Shown here piece by piece: positions 44,390 to 56,720 of a stretch of DNA of 64,000 nt. The notes under the pieces were generated by a model that made no database searches, was not told the DNA's origin, and saw only the letters and a program-made list of their open reading frames with translations. A program made the position numbers and the translations under genes. Source of the DNA: Bactrocera neohumeralis. Its lineage: Eukaryota > Arthropoda > Insecta > Diptera > Tephritidae. The number at the start of each line of letters is the position of its first letter. Position 1 is the stretch's first letter. The stretch lies in contig NC_065921.1 of NCBI RefSeq assembly GCF_024586455.1, positions 77,204,720 to 77,268,719 of the forward strand. The letters run 5' to 3'.

Positions 44390-45245
44390 TCCGAATTGCA
44401 TTGATCATCGGTTGACCCCGAGCCACGTACAGGACGGCCATCAACATCAACTGATGATCGACGCGTCAATAAAATAAAGAAATTGGTGCTTGAAATTCGA
44501 TGACAAATGGTCAAAGATCTTACTGACATCGTTGGAATATAGGAAGTATTAGTGAAAACTGTTTTGAAAGATTATTTGGTCCAAAAAAGTGATACCACAA
44601 TTGGTTCCAAAATCACTCAAAATCATTTATAGCATCCTCGCTTTAAAGTCTGTGAAATAATGCTTTAAGGCTACCAGGATGTCATGAAACGTATTATTAC
44701 TGGCGATGAGTCTTGAATCTATGCTTGTGACCCTAAAACAGCCGGTAAATCGGCCGAATATCGTGGTAAAAGTGAGCCGAATTCGATAAAACTACGTAAA
44801 AGCAGGTCAAAAATTAAGGCTATGTTGCCAGTTTTCTTCGAGTATCGAGGTTGATGCACTCCGAATACCTTCCGACCGGCCAGACTGTCAACAAGAAACA
44901 CTATTGGATACGATAATACGATGTACGATAATGCACCGTCGCATACTGAATTGATTCTTCGTAGGACTTTCCCAAATTTTTTACCAATATCGTGTCACAA
45001 CCACCGTATACGACTAATTTAGCTCAGTGTGACTTCTGGCTATTCAGCAAACTCAAACGAACGCTCCGAGAAAACCGCTTTGAGTCAATTGAAGACATTA
45101 AGCATGAATCGCTACTCACATTGAAGACTATTCCGGAAATTAACTTTAACAACTGTTTTGAGAATTGGAAAAAACGTTGGCACAAGTATATTGTGGCCAA
45201 GTGGGATTACTTTGAGGGGGACGACATAAATATTGAAGAATAATT
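44390..45245 (+). pseudogene. Mariner transposase pseudogene (family C, copy 1)
   Basis: Most of a DD34D transposase in three frames: RPSTSTDDRRVNKIKKLV-like start, TIGSKITQNHL, ITGDES with a stop replacing Trp (first Asp kept, about 44703), AYDPKTAGKSAEYRGKSEPN, KLRKSRSKIKAMLPVFFEYR, MYDNAPSHTELILRR (second Asp kept), then the ORF from 44992: QPPYTTNLAQCDFWLFSKLK (third Asp kept), RTLRENRFESIEDIKHESLL, PEINFNNCFENWKKRWHKYI, WDYFEGDDINIEE and a stop. All three catalytic Asp positions survive, yet stops and shifts prevent translation. The reference for the deleted 21.5 kb copy. Confidence 0.8.
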
Positions 45246-45395
45246 TAAGACTTTTAAAATTATGAACAAGATATTACTATTTCTATGAGTAATTATCTTC
45301 AACTCAACGTAACTGTTGAGTCAAGCCAGTTTCATGCCACAGAGATTTTGAGATATGGTTTAAGTGAATCTGTAACTCTTTATAAAGCTTTACTA

Positions 45396-45690
45396 ACATT
45401 GGCCTATTGGAAAGTCTCCAGCCTACCATAGTAAACACATCTTTTTTGGACAAAACTGGTTTTATTTTATCCAACATGGTTCCCTTCAAGTGTGACTATA
45501 GTGGCCCTCCAACTTTTCGGTACAATTTTTGTAGTAAAATATGTCTTTTGCATCAATAAGCCTCGGTTTCGGCGTTCACCTTTTCATTCGACAAAAATTT
45601 CATCCCAAAAAACATTCTTGTGGGAATAGGAAATATTTGCTGAGAGCCAAATCTCGAGGATAGAATTTTAACTGTGGATACGGAAACAAT
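45396..45690 (-). pseudogene. Mariner fragment, irritans/Himar-like, 3' end with terminus
   Basis: Minus strand: FGMKFLSNEKVNAETEAY, then DAKDIFYYKNCTEKLEGHYS and a decayed LEGN.V end. Himar1-like proteins end ..GKKFG.NEEVIAETEAYFEAK...YY..GI.KLE.R....LEGNYV, so the family is clear. The 3' terminus reads GGCTGGAGACTTTCCAATAG then GCCAATGT, next to TA at 45394-45395, resembling the irritans TIR. The 5' two thirds are missing or unreadable. Confidence 0.65.
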
Positions 45691-46794
45691 TCGAAGTCCA
45701 GTTCTCTGTATTTAAATCAGTTCAAATTTTAATTAATGTTAAAGTTCCGGAAATCATAAATATACAAAATTAACGAAGAGCTCGGGTTCCCATAAAAAAC
45801 TTGGAGGACTGAAATTATAACGGCAAAAGTTATCGACGCGTTCAATAAAATAATTACCGCCATGTGGATCGCTTCAGTATAAAATATCGAAAAACTATCG
45901 AATATTTGCAAATTTGAGTTATCAGCTTTTAGCCGTAACCAGCTCAATGCGAGCTAACATGCCGAAGATCTCGCTCACTTCGCTCGCTGCTGCGGTCAAA
46001 TTTACTATCGATTGTTCAGCGTTGTGCTGCATTGTTAATTGCCGTCTGTCCGGCAATCCGACGATTTATTCTTCGCCGTATTTGCGTAGATAAGCGCGAA
46101 TGTCACTGCGTAATGGGAAATAGCGGATATCGTTGTCGCTATAAATATGGCGCACGGCCTTGCTTTCATTTTTTTTGTTTCTCGTTTTTTCGACATATCA
46201 TGTGACCAAGCAAATAAATACATCGATAACGTCCGTCCAGTGGTATGCCTGTCAGGCGCAGTGATATATATCTACGCAGCACCAGCAGCAAACTAGCTGC
46301 CAACAAAAACAACAATGTGTTTGGTTAGCCATGACCGTTGGCCTGCAGCAGCCAGCTGACCGAAGTGTTATGGAATAAAAGCAGAAGTATTGGTGCGTGT
46401 GTAAGTGTATTGCAATTGACCCACGGCACCACCCAACCATACACATTAACCTGCAGTTGAACTGTGAGAGCAAGGCTGGCGGAGTGTGGGATGGCAGTGA
46501 AGCCACGAAAGCGCTTGGGGAAATATGTTCTATTTATTTTGCATACATACAAACAGATATATACAAATTATATACATATATACATATGTACATATCTATG
46601 TAAGCACATAATTACAAAACCAGAAAACTTAATCAGTGCAGAAAGTGCTTAGTTATGTATGTTTGTGGTATAAAAATATAATATATATCTATATATATGG
46701 TAAATATGGTATACACACATGGCAGTGTGTGCGTTTTGGTATATTTATAAGAAATACCACAATAGTATAAGGCCGTTATAAATTCAGGTGGCCA
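45691..46794. other. Non-coding DNA with TATATACATATG microsatellite
   Basis: Small ORFs on both strands at 46030-46650 overlap one another and match nothing known to me. The microsatellite lies at 46555-46600. Confidence 0.4.
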
Positions 46795-48490
46795 ACAATA
46801 AGATAAATTGTTTACTTTGAGGAATATTTTTGCATCTTGGAAGACACTGCAATAGTCAGGAAGTCTGAAACTGAAGTTGATAGAGAGCTCCATCCGTTTG
46901 AGAAGCTCACTGCCGCTCTCCTGTAACGGCTTATATCCACACACAACTCCATCGTCGGTATGTGGGCAGAGAAGCAGCCTTCAGACCGCGGTTTGGCGAC
47001 TCCATGATCCAAGTGATCCGGTATGAAGTCAATGTATGTAAGGATATCCGAGTGTCCAGAGTCGGACAGTAACTTTCACAGCCATAGACTTTCCGACGAT
47101 ATCCACGGGCACTATACGCAAGATGGCGTTAAGTGTCAAGGTCGAAGTGAACCTTAGTGTACCGCACATGCTGACAAACGCCGCTCGTTGAACGCTTTCG
47201 AGTTTCTTTGCAAGTGTGACCCTCCACTACATTAAGACTCCTTATAACAAAATAGGCGTGACTACGGTGTCGTAGAGTCAGAGGATCACTTTCGATGAAA
47301 GATTTTACCTTTTGCCAATGACACTTTTACAGTAGTATAAGGCAATCGATGCCTTTTTTGCTTTCTTTCTTCGACATTCGGCTTCCATAAAAGCTTCCTA
47401 TGCATCATGAGCCCTAGGATATTTCATTGTAACCGCCGGTGTCAGACGGTTATCTCCCATTTGCGACAGCGGTACCATCGGGATCTTTTATCTTTTGGTA
47501 AATAAAACCATTCGGGTGTTAATTGGGTTGATGGCGAGATCACTTCCGAATGTGAACACTCTGCTCAAGAACTTCTCTTTGATAATAAGTGCTACATCGT
47601 CTGTACCACCGGGCAGTCACGTTCCTCAAGTGTTTTAAGCATTTCCTGGACCAAGATCCATAGAAGAAGAGAGAGAATTCCACCTTATGGGGTTCCCCTA
47701 CTCACATTACGTCGAGCGCGTGCGTTGTCCCATTCCGTTACAATCACTCTGTCGCACAGAAGACTAAGAGTGAGATGTTTGAGGTTTGATACAACCCCAA
47801 GACCGTCTAGAACAGGCTGCTTCCGATAGGACGTTATTGAAATATCTCTCAATATCAAGAAAGGTCCCAACAGCGAAATCCTTAAGCCTAATGGCTTCCT
47901 CAAGCCATAATATGCAGGGCAGTATCCACTGACTTACCCTTGCAATAAACATGGTGCGCTCCTGATAGACAGTACCCAAGAATGCGCCTTCTTATGTATC
48001 AGTCCATCAGCCTCTCAAGAGTTTTTAGTAAGAAGGAAGAAAGGCTGATAGGCCTAAACTCCTTGGCCGTAACTTGGGAGCGCCTACCAGTCTTCGTAAT
48101 GAACGTAAGTCTGACTCTACAAACCCATAAGATGTAATTCAGTCTAATGCAGTTCGCATAGATAGGTGCCAATCAGCTGCATGACACCTTAACAGCATGT
48201 TGAAGCTGCGCTGGTAAGATGTCATGCGGTCCCGAGGACTTGAAAGGGTCGAACGAATTGATCGCTCAGGTCAAGTGTCGTTCATCCAGAAGGTCGACAA
48301 AGGCGCGCAATCATCTTGCAGAACTCCGAGTGCTATTCCCCCAGAGGATGTATTGCACGGGAAGGGAGCATCAAAGAGCATCTGAGATGTATGCTCACTG
48401 CTTAGGGTCCACTTCCCATTTTCGTCCTTAGGATAACCCGGGTAAACGGGATTCTTTGCGAGAATACGCCTGAACCTAGAGGACTCACAG
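46795..48490 (-). pseudogene. Non-LTR retrotransposon, RT to start of RNase H
   Basis: The longest non-LTR remnant here. Minus strand from 48490: ESSRFRRILAKNPVYPGYPK, SGPHDILPAQLQHAV (usual GPDGI.P..LQ), TAKEFRPISLSSFLLKTLER then LMD, GKSVDTALH, EAIRLKDFAVGTFLDIERYF (catalytic Asp in FLDIE), NNVLSEAACS, VTEWDNARARRNVSRGTP followed by QGGILSLLLWILV-like (PQGG block, P lost). The YADD block is not readable. Later VTPILLYGVLMWWR-like, LESVQRAAFVSMCGTLRFTST, TLNAILRIVPVDIVGKS, and the beginning of RNase H (LSINFSFRLPDYCSVFQD). Multiple stops and shifts. Confidence 0.75.
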
Positions 48491-49319
48491 CTCCGTGAAG
48501 TCCACTTTACCTTCCTTAACTACTACTATGTGGAAATCTATATAAATATATTTATACCCATGATATACTTAATCTCTCATAACCATCCACAACAATGTGG
48601 TGCCCGTGCATAAAAAAGTATCAAACCATATTTCTGCGTCCGGTTATCGCGTGTGCGTCCATCTGCCACGCCCAACGAATGCCGCAAACAAGCTGTCAGC
48701 TACACGATTATGGCCCTCAGCCACTGTTGCTACTAAAATTTGACCCCAACGAAAGGCTTCTCTATATGTAAATGCCACAAGTCGGTAGTTTCATATTGGC
48801 CCCTGCCAGTTGCAAGTGTTTGTGCGGCTGCGTTTAGCCTAAATTAAATTTAGCAGCCACTTCAATATACATACAAACAATATAAGACTTTGGTTGTTGC
48901 AAATGTGCGCCTGACATACCCCAAAAAAGAAAAAAAAATTGTTGCGTTCGAACGCCTACAATGTTTCCTCAACCAAAAAGGGTTCACGACCATATCCCTT
49001 TACCGCCTACAACGGCACTTAGTTAACCGCCTAGCGGCATTTTGTCGAAACATATGAAAAATAGTCGTTTCGATCTCGTTAGATGTATGTGTATTACCAA
49101 ATTTCAGCTGGTAATAGCTTCTGTAGCTAGTTGCTGGAGGGATTAAGGAACATTGTGGCAAGAATAGCATTTTTATCTTTATGCAAATAAATTGTACGAC
49201 GGATTTGAGTGTGTGGTAAGGTTTTATTCTTTTACGGGTGCGAGATAGTTTAGTTGGTATTATAGTGTCGCATGAAATGAAGAGTTTAATGTCGAGATTT
49301 CTGAGAGAGCCGCTTTGGC
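48491..49319. other. Non-coding, no recognised feature
   Basis: AT-rich to mixed DNA without ORFs of note or family motifs. Confidence 0.4.
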
Positions 49320-49705
49320 TTTTTGATTGAATTTAAACCCTTAAAGCTCGCGGAATCCTCCAGTATCTTTCAAGCGAAGGCAGTCAGAAAAGCTACTGTG
49401 ATAGCTCATAATGCAGGAAACAACATAAAGAAGTCAATCGCATTACGTCAGAGAATGTCATTAGAAGCAAGGAAGCCGTAGATGTAATGGCTGGTTGAAA
49501 TCGGTTGCATATATACTGAGTTCCTGGCCACAAGGGAGTTCCGGGAAACGCAATAGCTGATGATATTGTTAGAGCGCCAGCGGACTGGCTGCCGAATCAG
49601 TCCCTGTAATACGGAAGTCACTAAAACCCACATACAGTGAAATGTCCGAAAGGACTGACAGACGATTGATGGTGGAATGCGAAGCCTTACGGACATGCAG
49701 TATCA
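49320..49705 (+). pseudogene. Non-LTR retrotransposon RNase H fragment
   Basis: Plus-strand blocks: KLAESSSIFQAKAVRKATVI (RNase H block usually ..CS.FQAEV.AI.KA; the acidic residue is Lys here) and, after shifts, VPGHKGVPGNAIADDIVRAP, ADWLPNQSL and a stop near 49615. The GH and AD residues of the last RNase H motif are intact. It abuts the RTE fragment that starts at 49715. Confidence 0.65.
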
Positions 49706-49714
49706 CCAAGATCA

Positions 49715-50395
49715 TATGCTAGAGTTATGCAAGTATACTTCCTGTCATCAGAAAAACAGTTGTCGCATTCGCCACTTGGATCCCAAGTCACTGTTGACAG
49801 TCATAACATCGAAGTCGTAGATAATTTCGTCTATCTTGGAACCAGCATTAACACCAAAAACAATGTTACCCTCGAAATCCAAGACAGAATAACTCTTGTC
49901 AACAGATGCTACTTCGGACGGAGTAGGAAATTAAGAAGTAAAGTCCTCTCTAGACAAACAAAGACCAAACTCTGTAAGTCCCTCATTATTCCTGTCCTGC
50001 TTTGTCGTGCACAGCATGGACGGTGACAACATCTGATGAGTCGACGTTACGAGTTTTCGAGAGAAAGGTTCTGCGGAAGATTTATTATCCCTTGCTCATT
50101 TACAATACCGCAGTCGTTAGAATGATTAGCTGTACGAGATATACGACGACATTGACATAGTTCAGCCAATTAAGAGACAGCGGCTACGCTGGCTAGATCT
50201 TGTTGTCCGTATGGATGAAACACTCCAGCTCTGAGAGGAAGGGGAAGGACCTCCATTCAATTGGAAACACCAGGTGAAGAAGGACCTGGCTTCGCTTGGA
50301 ATCCCAAATTGGCGCCAAGCAGCGAAAAGGAAGAACAACTGGCGTGCTGTTGTAAACTCGGTTAAAGCGATGTCTATGCTAATAAAGATCAGATG
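49715..50395 (+). pseudogene. RTE-clade retrotransposon C-terminal fragment, copy 2
   Basis: The open stretch 49727-50026 reads SSEKQLSHSPLGSQVTVDSH, NIEVVDNFVYLGTSINTKNN, VTLEIQDRITLVNRCYFGRS, RKLRSKVLSRQTKTKLCKSL, IIPVLLCRAQHG. Then, out of frame, come the FERKVLRKI-like (FSRERFCGRF), DDIDIVQP-like, LRWLGHV-like and RGRGRTSIQ-like parts and a tail GIPNWRQAAKRKNNW-type. This is the thumb and C-terminal region of an RTE reverse transcriptase; endonuclease and palm are absent. Closely similar to the 15.5 kb copy. Confidence 0.75.
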
Positions 50396-51994
50396 TGTAA
50401 TAATTTCTTATCACTGAAAATAGTCTTCATATTCGAATCATCAATTTCTTGTAAAATTTTACTTCCACGAAATTATATTTACTTATTTTTATCGAATTAA
50501 ATTTTTATCAAATTGGCAATGCTGAATTTAAAAGATTTTCATTCAAGTAACCTTTTTTAATAAATTATTTACATAACCATTTATTTATATTGGCTATTGC
50601 TATTATCGAATTCTAGGTTAATATGCTCGTAACTCGATAAGTGGTAAGTAATCCATAAGCTAATAATAAAAGCTTAGAGGATTGGCCGCATTATTAGCTC
50701 TTCACCTACAAAACACACACAAAAAAGGCTTGCCATTTCATAACATCTACCCACATACACACACGTATGCGAATATATTTAGAATTTATAACGGTAAAAA
50801 GTCTTCTACATATGTTAACAGCAGTAAATGACAGTAAAAATCTAATTTGCCAATCAGAGCGAATCAAGTTAGCAAGCTTTAAGACAAAAATATTCCATAA
50901 ATAATAAATACACACCCTAAGAATCTATGTTACATTACATATTGATAGTGAAAGGTTGCCTACAGAGTTGCCTATCCCTAACTAAACAGTTATTTGTTAT
51001 AAAAAAAAGAGAAAAGGACTATAGCCACAAAAAGTAGCAACTGGAATAACAAAAAAATAGGCGAAAGGGCAAAGGAATGGCGTTTGGTAATAGCTTAGTT
51101 TATTTTGAAGAGGAAGATTAATAAATACTATAAAGTCTAGTGTCACGTGTCACATACCAAAATGAGTCTGGCAATTTTTGAGCTTTTATTTTAATTAGTC
51201 GATTAGCGCATAGTGTAAAGTTTAACAAAATTGAATATATGTACATCCCAAAAACACTAATTAGTAGTCGCTTTAATTCAAAGGAAGGTTGGAAAGGACG
51301 TTGTTGAGGATTGATAAATGTTACTGAATAAATATAGTTGGACAACCTCAACATTTATTAGACGAGTGAGGAATACATTTTGGGAGAGAGATACTGCTTA
51401 CTCAGCCTTCATAAGCAAGAAAGTATTTCTAGCAAAAATTAAGTAATTAAGATTGGTTGTACTTTAAAAAACTATACTATAAGTTTGAAGCATACTTTAA
51501 GGCACAAACCAGCACTTTGAGCAACCAATTTGCACTCAGTAATATAAACTATGTAGAAACCTCAGGAGTTTTGATAGATCAATGCGACAAATGAAGCTAA
51601 CCTAAGTTATTAATTATGAAGATTAGAGAAAAAAAGTTGGAAAATTATATATTCTGGGGAAGTCCTTTATGGAAGATACCAAAGTGAAATCAAATAAAGT
51701 CCACTGTCCTTTTGAGCCGGAAAAAACGTGGTCTTTATTTTAGAAATGACAATTTATAAAATAATAAAGCATAAATGAAATGATATATGATATTATCCCC
51801 TAAAATGGAACCTATAAACCTATAATCAATTTGAATTAAATCTTTGCTATTATGGAGGTGATTTTTGGTAACGTTGTGACACCCTAACATATCTTCGTCA
51901 CCTCATACCATACAAAACAAACCTGGCTATAATGACTTCCGGTCTTAGGCCAAAACTAATCCGTTTGATAACCAGCCAGGAGAAGGCGAAACAT
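50396..51994. other. Non-coding, no recognised feature
   Basis: AT-rich DNA with small ORFs only. No TE motif until the RTE leader near 52.0 kb. Confidence 0.4.
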
Positions 51995-53035
51995 TCCTCC
52001 ACAGGATTGTGAGCTGGGTTTGGGACCCGCCACTTAAAAAATCACCCGAAATGAAAGAAAAAAACCGCCTTGGATGAAACACCCCTCTTTTGATAACTGT
52101 CATTGCAAACGCATTAAGGATTACGATTTAAGGCCAATCACCTGGAATGCCCGGTGTCGCTGGCCAGCTGGTTGATGTGATCGTGAAAATAAAGTTTGAT
52201 ATCACCGCAGTCCAAGAAATGAGATTGACGGTACAGGAACTGAGAATTGAGGCATTTACTACAGTGGTTTTATAAATGAGTGAAAATTCGGTGCCGGATT
52301 CGTGGTGGCAGAGAGACTGCGTCGCCGAGTACTTGCATTCACTGCGGCAGATGAACGTCTAGCGACAATTCGTATTAAAGCGAAGTTCTTCAACATATCG
52401 TTGATTTTCGCCCACGCGTCGACGGAAGAGAAAGACGATGTGACCAAAGATGAGCGCTTGAAACGCAAGTGGCATCCCCGCCACGGTATCAAAGTCGTGC
52501 TTGGCAACTTTAACACGAGGGTTAGCAAAGAAGGTATCTCGGTCAATTCAGCCTCCATGAAGTCGAGGCCTGAAATATGATTATCTGTTGTACTAGATTT
52601 CAGCATAGAAAAACTCATCAGCTACCTGGCTGTCTCCAGATCGAAAGGCCACTAACCAGATCGATCATGTTCTGATAGCCGGAAGACACGTCTACAGTGT
52701 TTTAGAGGTGCGTACGCACCGAAGTCATAGCATTGACTTGGATTGTTATTGCGGCGAAGATACATACCCGACTCTGTGCAGCTAAAAAACAAAAAACCCA
52801 AGTCAACAAACATAAGAAAAGTTCGACGTCTAGAAGAACAGCTGGTATGACGAGGAGTGTCGTGTCGCAGCGGAGAGAAAACATACTGCTTACCTCGCAA
52901 TGTTACAATCGACCACAACTGGTGAGGGATGGTATAGATAGCCAAAAAACAGAGAGAGGCCGAAATGCGCGAATACGAAGAGGTTGATAAGCTGGCCGAC
53001 AGGAGTAATGCTGTGCCGGTACTAAGTCAATGATC
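51995..53035 (+). pseudogene. RTE-clade retrotransposon 5' region and endonuclease domain
   Basis: Untranslated leader, then the apurinic-type endonuclease domain: RPITWNARCRW-like start (usual GTWNVRSL), VQEMRLT-like (AVQE.RW motif) near 52210, KFGAGFVVAERLRRRVLAFT, AADERLATIRIKAKFFNISL, IFAHASTEEKDDVTKDE (usual H.PTEEKD), RHGIKVVLGNFNTRVSKEGI. The catalytic GDFN motif is GNFN here, Asp to Asn. Then comes LPDRSCSDS- and AAKIHTRLCAAKKQKT-like. The SDH motif region is frameshifted (HSIDLD). A stop and shifts separate the blocks. No RT domain follows directly. The 54.57 kb fragment on the same strand may be the other end of this copy. Confidence 0.75.
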
Positions 53036-54569
53036 GGAATAAATTATTTTAAGGAACTAAAGGTAAAAGCTAGAAGACTCTAACACATCAATAATAATCG
53101 TCTAAGCGGTTAATGGTTTAAGAAATTTATTCCAACAAGCCATACAGACAAAGAAACCATTACTTTATGAAGACTTTTGATGACATAGTCAAATCAGTTA
53201 ACCTCACCAATGGGTTGCTTGAGTGATATGATATGACGCCGGCAGACTATATTTTGTGGGGATTCTTAGAATCAATGAACGTGTTATTGACGAGATTGAC
53301 AGAATGTTCGTTTAATAAGACATAGTCGGGCTAACCACAACCCGGAAATCCATTAGTACATAGACCTATGATAACATTTTCGCACTCTGAATTCAAAAGA
53401 AGTTCTAGACTTCTATAACAGCTACTCTCTGTATACATATGTTATATATGTATGTATATAAATCTCTATGATGTGGTATGTAGGTATGTAAATTTGCTAG
53501 TTGAATGCAAATATTCTCATTTGCACGCTTCACACATGATTTGTTGTTGTACAATAAAAGCGATTTGCTTAAAGTCATAGATGCACAATAATTTACGACC
53601 GATGACCATGACACGAGCAGCAGCAAATAAATAAAAGGATACGAGTTTGGCAGGCCAAGCTGACGGGCAGCAAATCTAGCTTTCAAGCCGCATAGACCAT
53701 TTGCAATTGTTGTTTTTGTTTATTTGTTATTGTAGAAGAACTAGTAAAAACTGGTAGGCAAAGAATTATAACGCAGCAGCAGAGTTGTGGCAGGTTGCAA
53801 CGGGTGCGGCAAGTATGCTTAAAGCCGGATTGTAAAAGTGGCAGCCACCAAGCTGGCTTTGCCAATTTTTTCCAGACATGCAATGGGTGTGCACCATGGA
53901 TAGCAGGCGCACAGCTTAAGCGTTTACAAATATGCATATGTACATATGTGTGTGTGCGTGTTCCTGGCAAGATAGTTGGTTGTGGCTCGGAATGTTGTGC
54001 GTATGCTTATGTATTTATCTTTATTGTACGGTAGCAAGCATTGCGTATTTTATTGCCGAATGCACACAAACACAAACACATTCACATATACATATACTCA
54101 TATGCGTCTATACGAATATGGTATATTTGTTATTGTTTTATTGCTGGTAGTCGCTGCTGAAGCGATTTATTTATTCGGTGGCTTAATTGGCAATCTGTGT
54201 AGCCAATATTTGATTTGTGGCCGTTGCGCTCATCATTTGGGCGGACAATACCCCGGTACAGAATGGAAGTTGGTTCGAGCTTGCTTCATTCCACTAGACT
54301 GTGGTTTCTGCAGTGAATTCCGTTTTATTTCACAGAAGAGCTGGTTTCAACTCTTAGCCGTAGTCAAGTGCGTGACTACCACTCAAACGGTCTTGAGTTC
54401 AGTTCCTGAAATATCGATGATTAGTTTGCTGCAGTTATCTAATTGGCCAGACTACTTCCGTAAGGAAAAGGAAAATTTTCTAGTGAAGGGTTGTCGTGAA
54501 AGTCCTTTTCTTAGTTTAAATAAAGCTTTCAGGAACCAGAAAAGCGCTCACGACAAATTCCAGAAGCCA
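53036..54569. other. Non-coding DNA with a possible transposase scrap and microsatellites
   Basis: At 53226-53275 one plus frame reads YDMTPADYILWGFLES, resembling the last-Asp block (TP.DYFLWG) of IS630/Tc1-type transposases; about 40 codons only. TATATGTATGTATATA at 53440 and CACA/TATAC repeats at 54060-54110. A 255-codon ORF from 53976 to 54743 is open through this region into an RTE fragment. Its first 170 codons show no domain. Confidence 0.4.
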
Positions 54570-54920
54570 AATATGTGCGAGAGAAAGGTTCTGGGGAAGA
54601 TTTATAGCCTCCGCGCATTGACAAAGGCGAATACGGTAGTTGATGGAACGATGAGCTGTACGGGATATACGACGACGTTGAATTATCAGACAGCGGCCAC
54701 AATGGCTAGGTTATCCGAATTGAAGAAAACACTCCAGCTCTGAGAGTATTCGACGCAGTATACGCCGGAAAAAGCAGAGAAAGAAGAAGACCACCTCTGC
54801 GTTGGAAAGACCAGGTGAAGAAAGACCCCGTTACACTTGGAATCTCAAATTGACGCCAAACAGCAAAAAGTAAGAACGATTGAAGTGCTGCTCTAATCTA
54901 CACCAGTAAAGGGGAAGAAT
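54570..54920 (+). pseudogene. RTE-clade retrotransposon extreme C-terminus, copy 3
   Basis: CERKVLGKIYSLRAL (usual FERKVLRKIFGP), then, in shifting frames, ELYDDVELYQTAATMARLSE, the PALRVFDAVYAGKSREKKKT-like segment, PLRWKDQVKKDPVTLGISN and the C-terminal tail. These are the last blocks of RTE reverse transcriptases. It follows, on the same strand, the endonuclease half at 52-53 kb. Part of it is read as the C-terminus of a fortuitous 255-codon ORF. Confidence 0.65.
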
Positions 54921-56104
54921 TGTAGACGTATATATTTATAGAACCCTGTAGAAAAACTCCCTGACCATTCTCGGATCTATGCTAACAACGGATAAAACAA
55001 AAAATTCGAATCCGAAGTGCTAAACTCATCATGTAGACACATCTTCCAGGCGCTTTCTCTTTCTTTGTCCAAATTTCGCCAGGCTAAGGCAAAAGGTTTA
55101 ACCATTTTAGCTACCATGCTTTTACGAACCCGGCGAATCGGCTGGAGTAGATGATAGCCAGCTCAATACAATGTCTGGCTCTAGGAGCTTTGTAGATTTA
55201 CGACAACCTTTTTGATCTGTATTTAGGACTTTTGGGCAACACAACGGTCAATCGTCTAGAGCAGTTCAAGTGGAATTTGACGTGGTCTCACAAATATTAG
55301 CCTATTTACCTAAACTAACTTTAGTACTAATTGAACCCAATTCTGAAAGAGAGGTTTTTAAGTATTCCGTTAAAAGCCCAACCTTCCTATGAGTAAAAGA
55401 AAGCAAAGAGTTTCTAGGATTTCCAAAGGATATCCTCCTTCGCTTTACAGTTTAAAATCGTTTCCCTTCTCTACCCTCAAGTGGATATTTTCTTCCCACA
55501 TCCGTCAATTTCCCTCCTGATCGACTAACCTAAGTAGTTTCTACGACGTCGAAGAGTTAAGTATTTTTTTTTTTTTTTGCTTAACAGTATAAAATCTATC
55601 CTCTTCTTCACTCTTAAGTGGTTATTTTCTCGCCATATCCGTATCTTCCATCCCATCTTTAGAAGCAAACTTTTTGCTACAAAGTGATATTGAGTGAGAA
55701 AGTTCGGCTTCTGTTTGTACTTTATTGAAGCTTAGGATCCCTTGAATTGAAAATAATATAAAAAAACATAGAGAGTCTAATATTCTACTTGAGAAGCTTT
55801 GACACGCTTCTGCCTAGAAACATAATTAGTCAGTTTTCTAACCTTCAAATCTATCATAAAAGAAAACTATGGTAGCAATGAGAATTCACCAGTCAAGATC
55901 CGTCAACCGAAATCAGTTTTGAGATTCTTAGGGTATCAAAAATGTTTCAAAAACTAGAAGTTTAGTCAACCGAAACCAGATTTTGAGGTTTTTATAGATT
56001 CAAAAGGGTTTCAAAAGTGAAGTGTTATGGATTATGCACTCAGAAGTAATACTCATGGAATTAAAGCGGATGAAGCTCATAAAATGTTTTCAGAATACAT
56101 AGTA
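54921..56104. repeat. Non-coding stretch with two local tandem duplications
   Basis: First duplication: 55440-55520 (GCTTTACAGTTTAAAATCG, CCCTCAAGTGGATATTTTC) and 55578-55655 (GCTTAACAGTATAAAATC, CTCTTAAGTGGTTATTTTC), offset about 140 bp and separated by a poly-T. Second duplication: GTCAACCGAAATCAGTTTTG (55903) and GTCAACCGAAACCAGATTTT (55966), offset about 62 bp. No coding content. Confidence 0.6.
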
Positions 56105-56720
56105 TACATAGTTATATTGTGACAAAAAAGTACTAGGAAATTGTTTATTATAATTATTATTATTATGTGTCGTTATTATATATATGTCGTCTTCAAAGTA
56201 ATCCCCCCAGATGTAATACACATATTCCAACGATTTTTCTAAGCCTCGAAACAGTTTTCATAAGCATTTTTTGATAATGACCCTCAGCTTCTTCAGCAAA
56301 TTTTGTTTTATCTCTTCGATTGACTGAAAACGGGATTCATGCCGAAGATTTCTGACTTGTTTGTATGTCAAGCTCATAAACAATGAGCCACCATATGTTT
56401 CATCGGCAGTTCTAATGCTTTCCATAAATGCGGGATCGGAATTTGCACGACTTTTTCGGGACGAGCCGAGCACGAACGTGTTTCATACCTAAAATATCCA
56501 CCAAAATCATTTGAACGAACTCGGGAGAGTTGTCGAGCTCTCTTGCCATTTCTCTAACACTTGCTTGGCGACTTTCAATCCCCATATCCTTCATTTTTTT
56601 TTTAATATTTTCATAAGTTGAAGAGGTTGAAGGTCGTCCAGAACGAGTCATGTTTTCAACGATCTCTCGAGAATCTTTGAAAGCTTTTTACTACACTGAG
56701 GCCTGTGTTGTTGAAAAGTA
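56105..56720 (-). pseudogene. Mariner transposase pseudogene with internal deletion (family A, copy 3)
   Basis: Minus strand: SREIVENMTRSGRPSTSSTY, ENIKKKMKDMGIESRQASVR, EMARELDNSPEFVQMILVDI, LGMKHVRARLVPKKS, SRANSDPAFMESIRTADETY, then LTYKQVRNLRHE and ESRFQSIEEIKQNLLKKLR, C-terminal LGGLL..DIYI. The sequence passes from the first-Asp region (TADET) to FQSIEEIK, losing the second and third Asp, at exactly the position seen in the 9 kb copy. The frame is open for about 79 codons at the N-terminus, better preserved than most. The 3' end is near 56105; the termini are not clearly readable. Confidence 0.8.
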
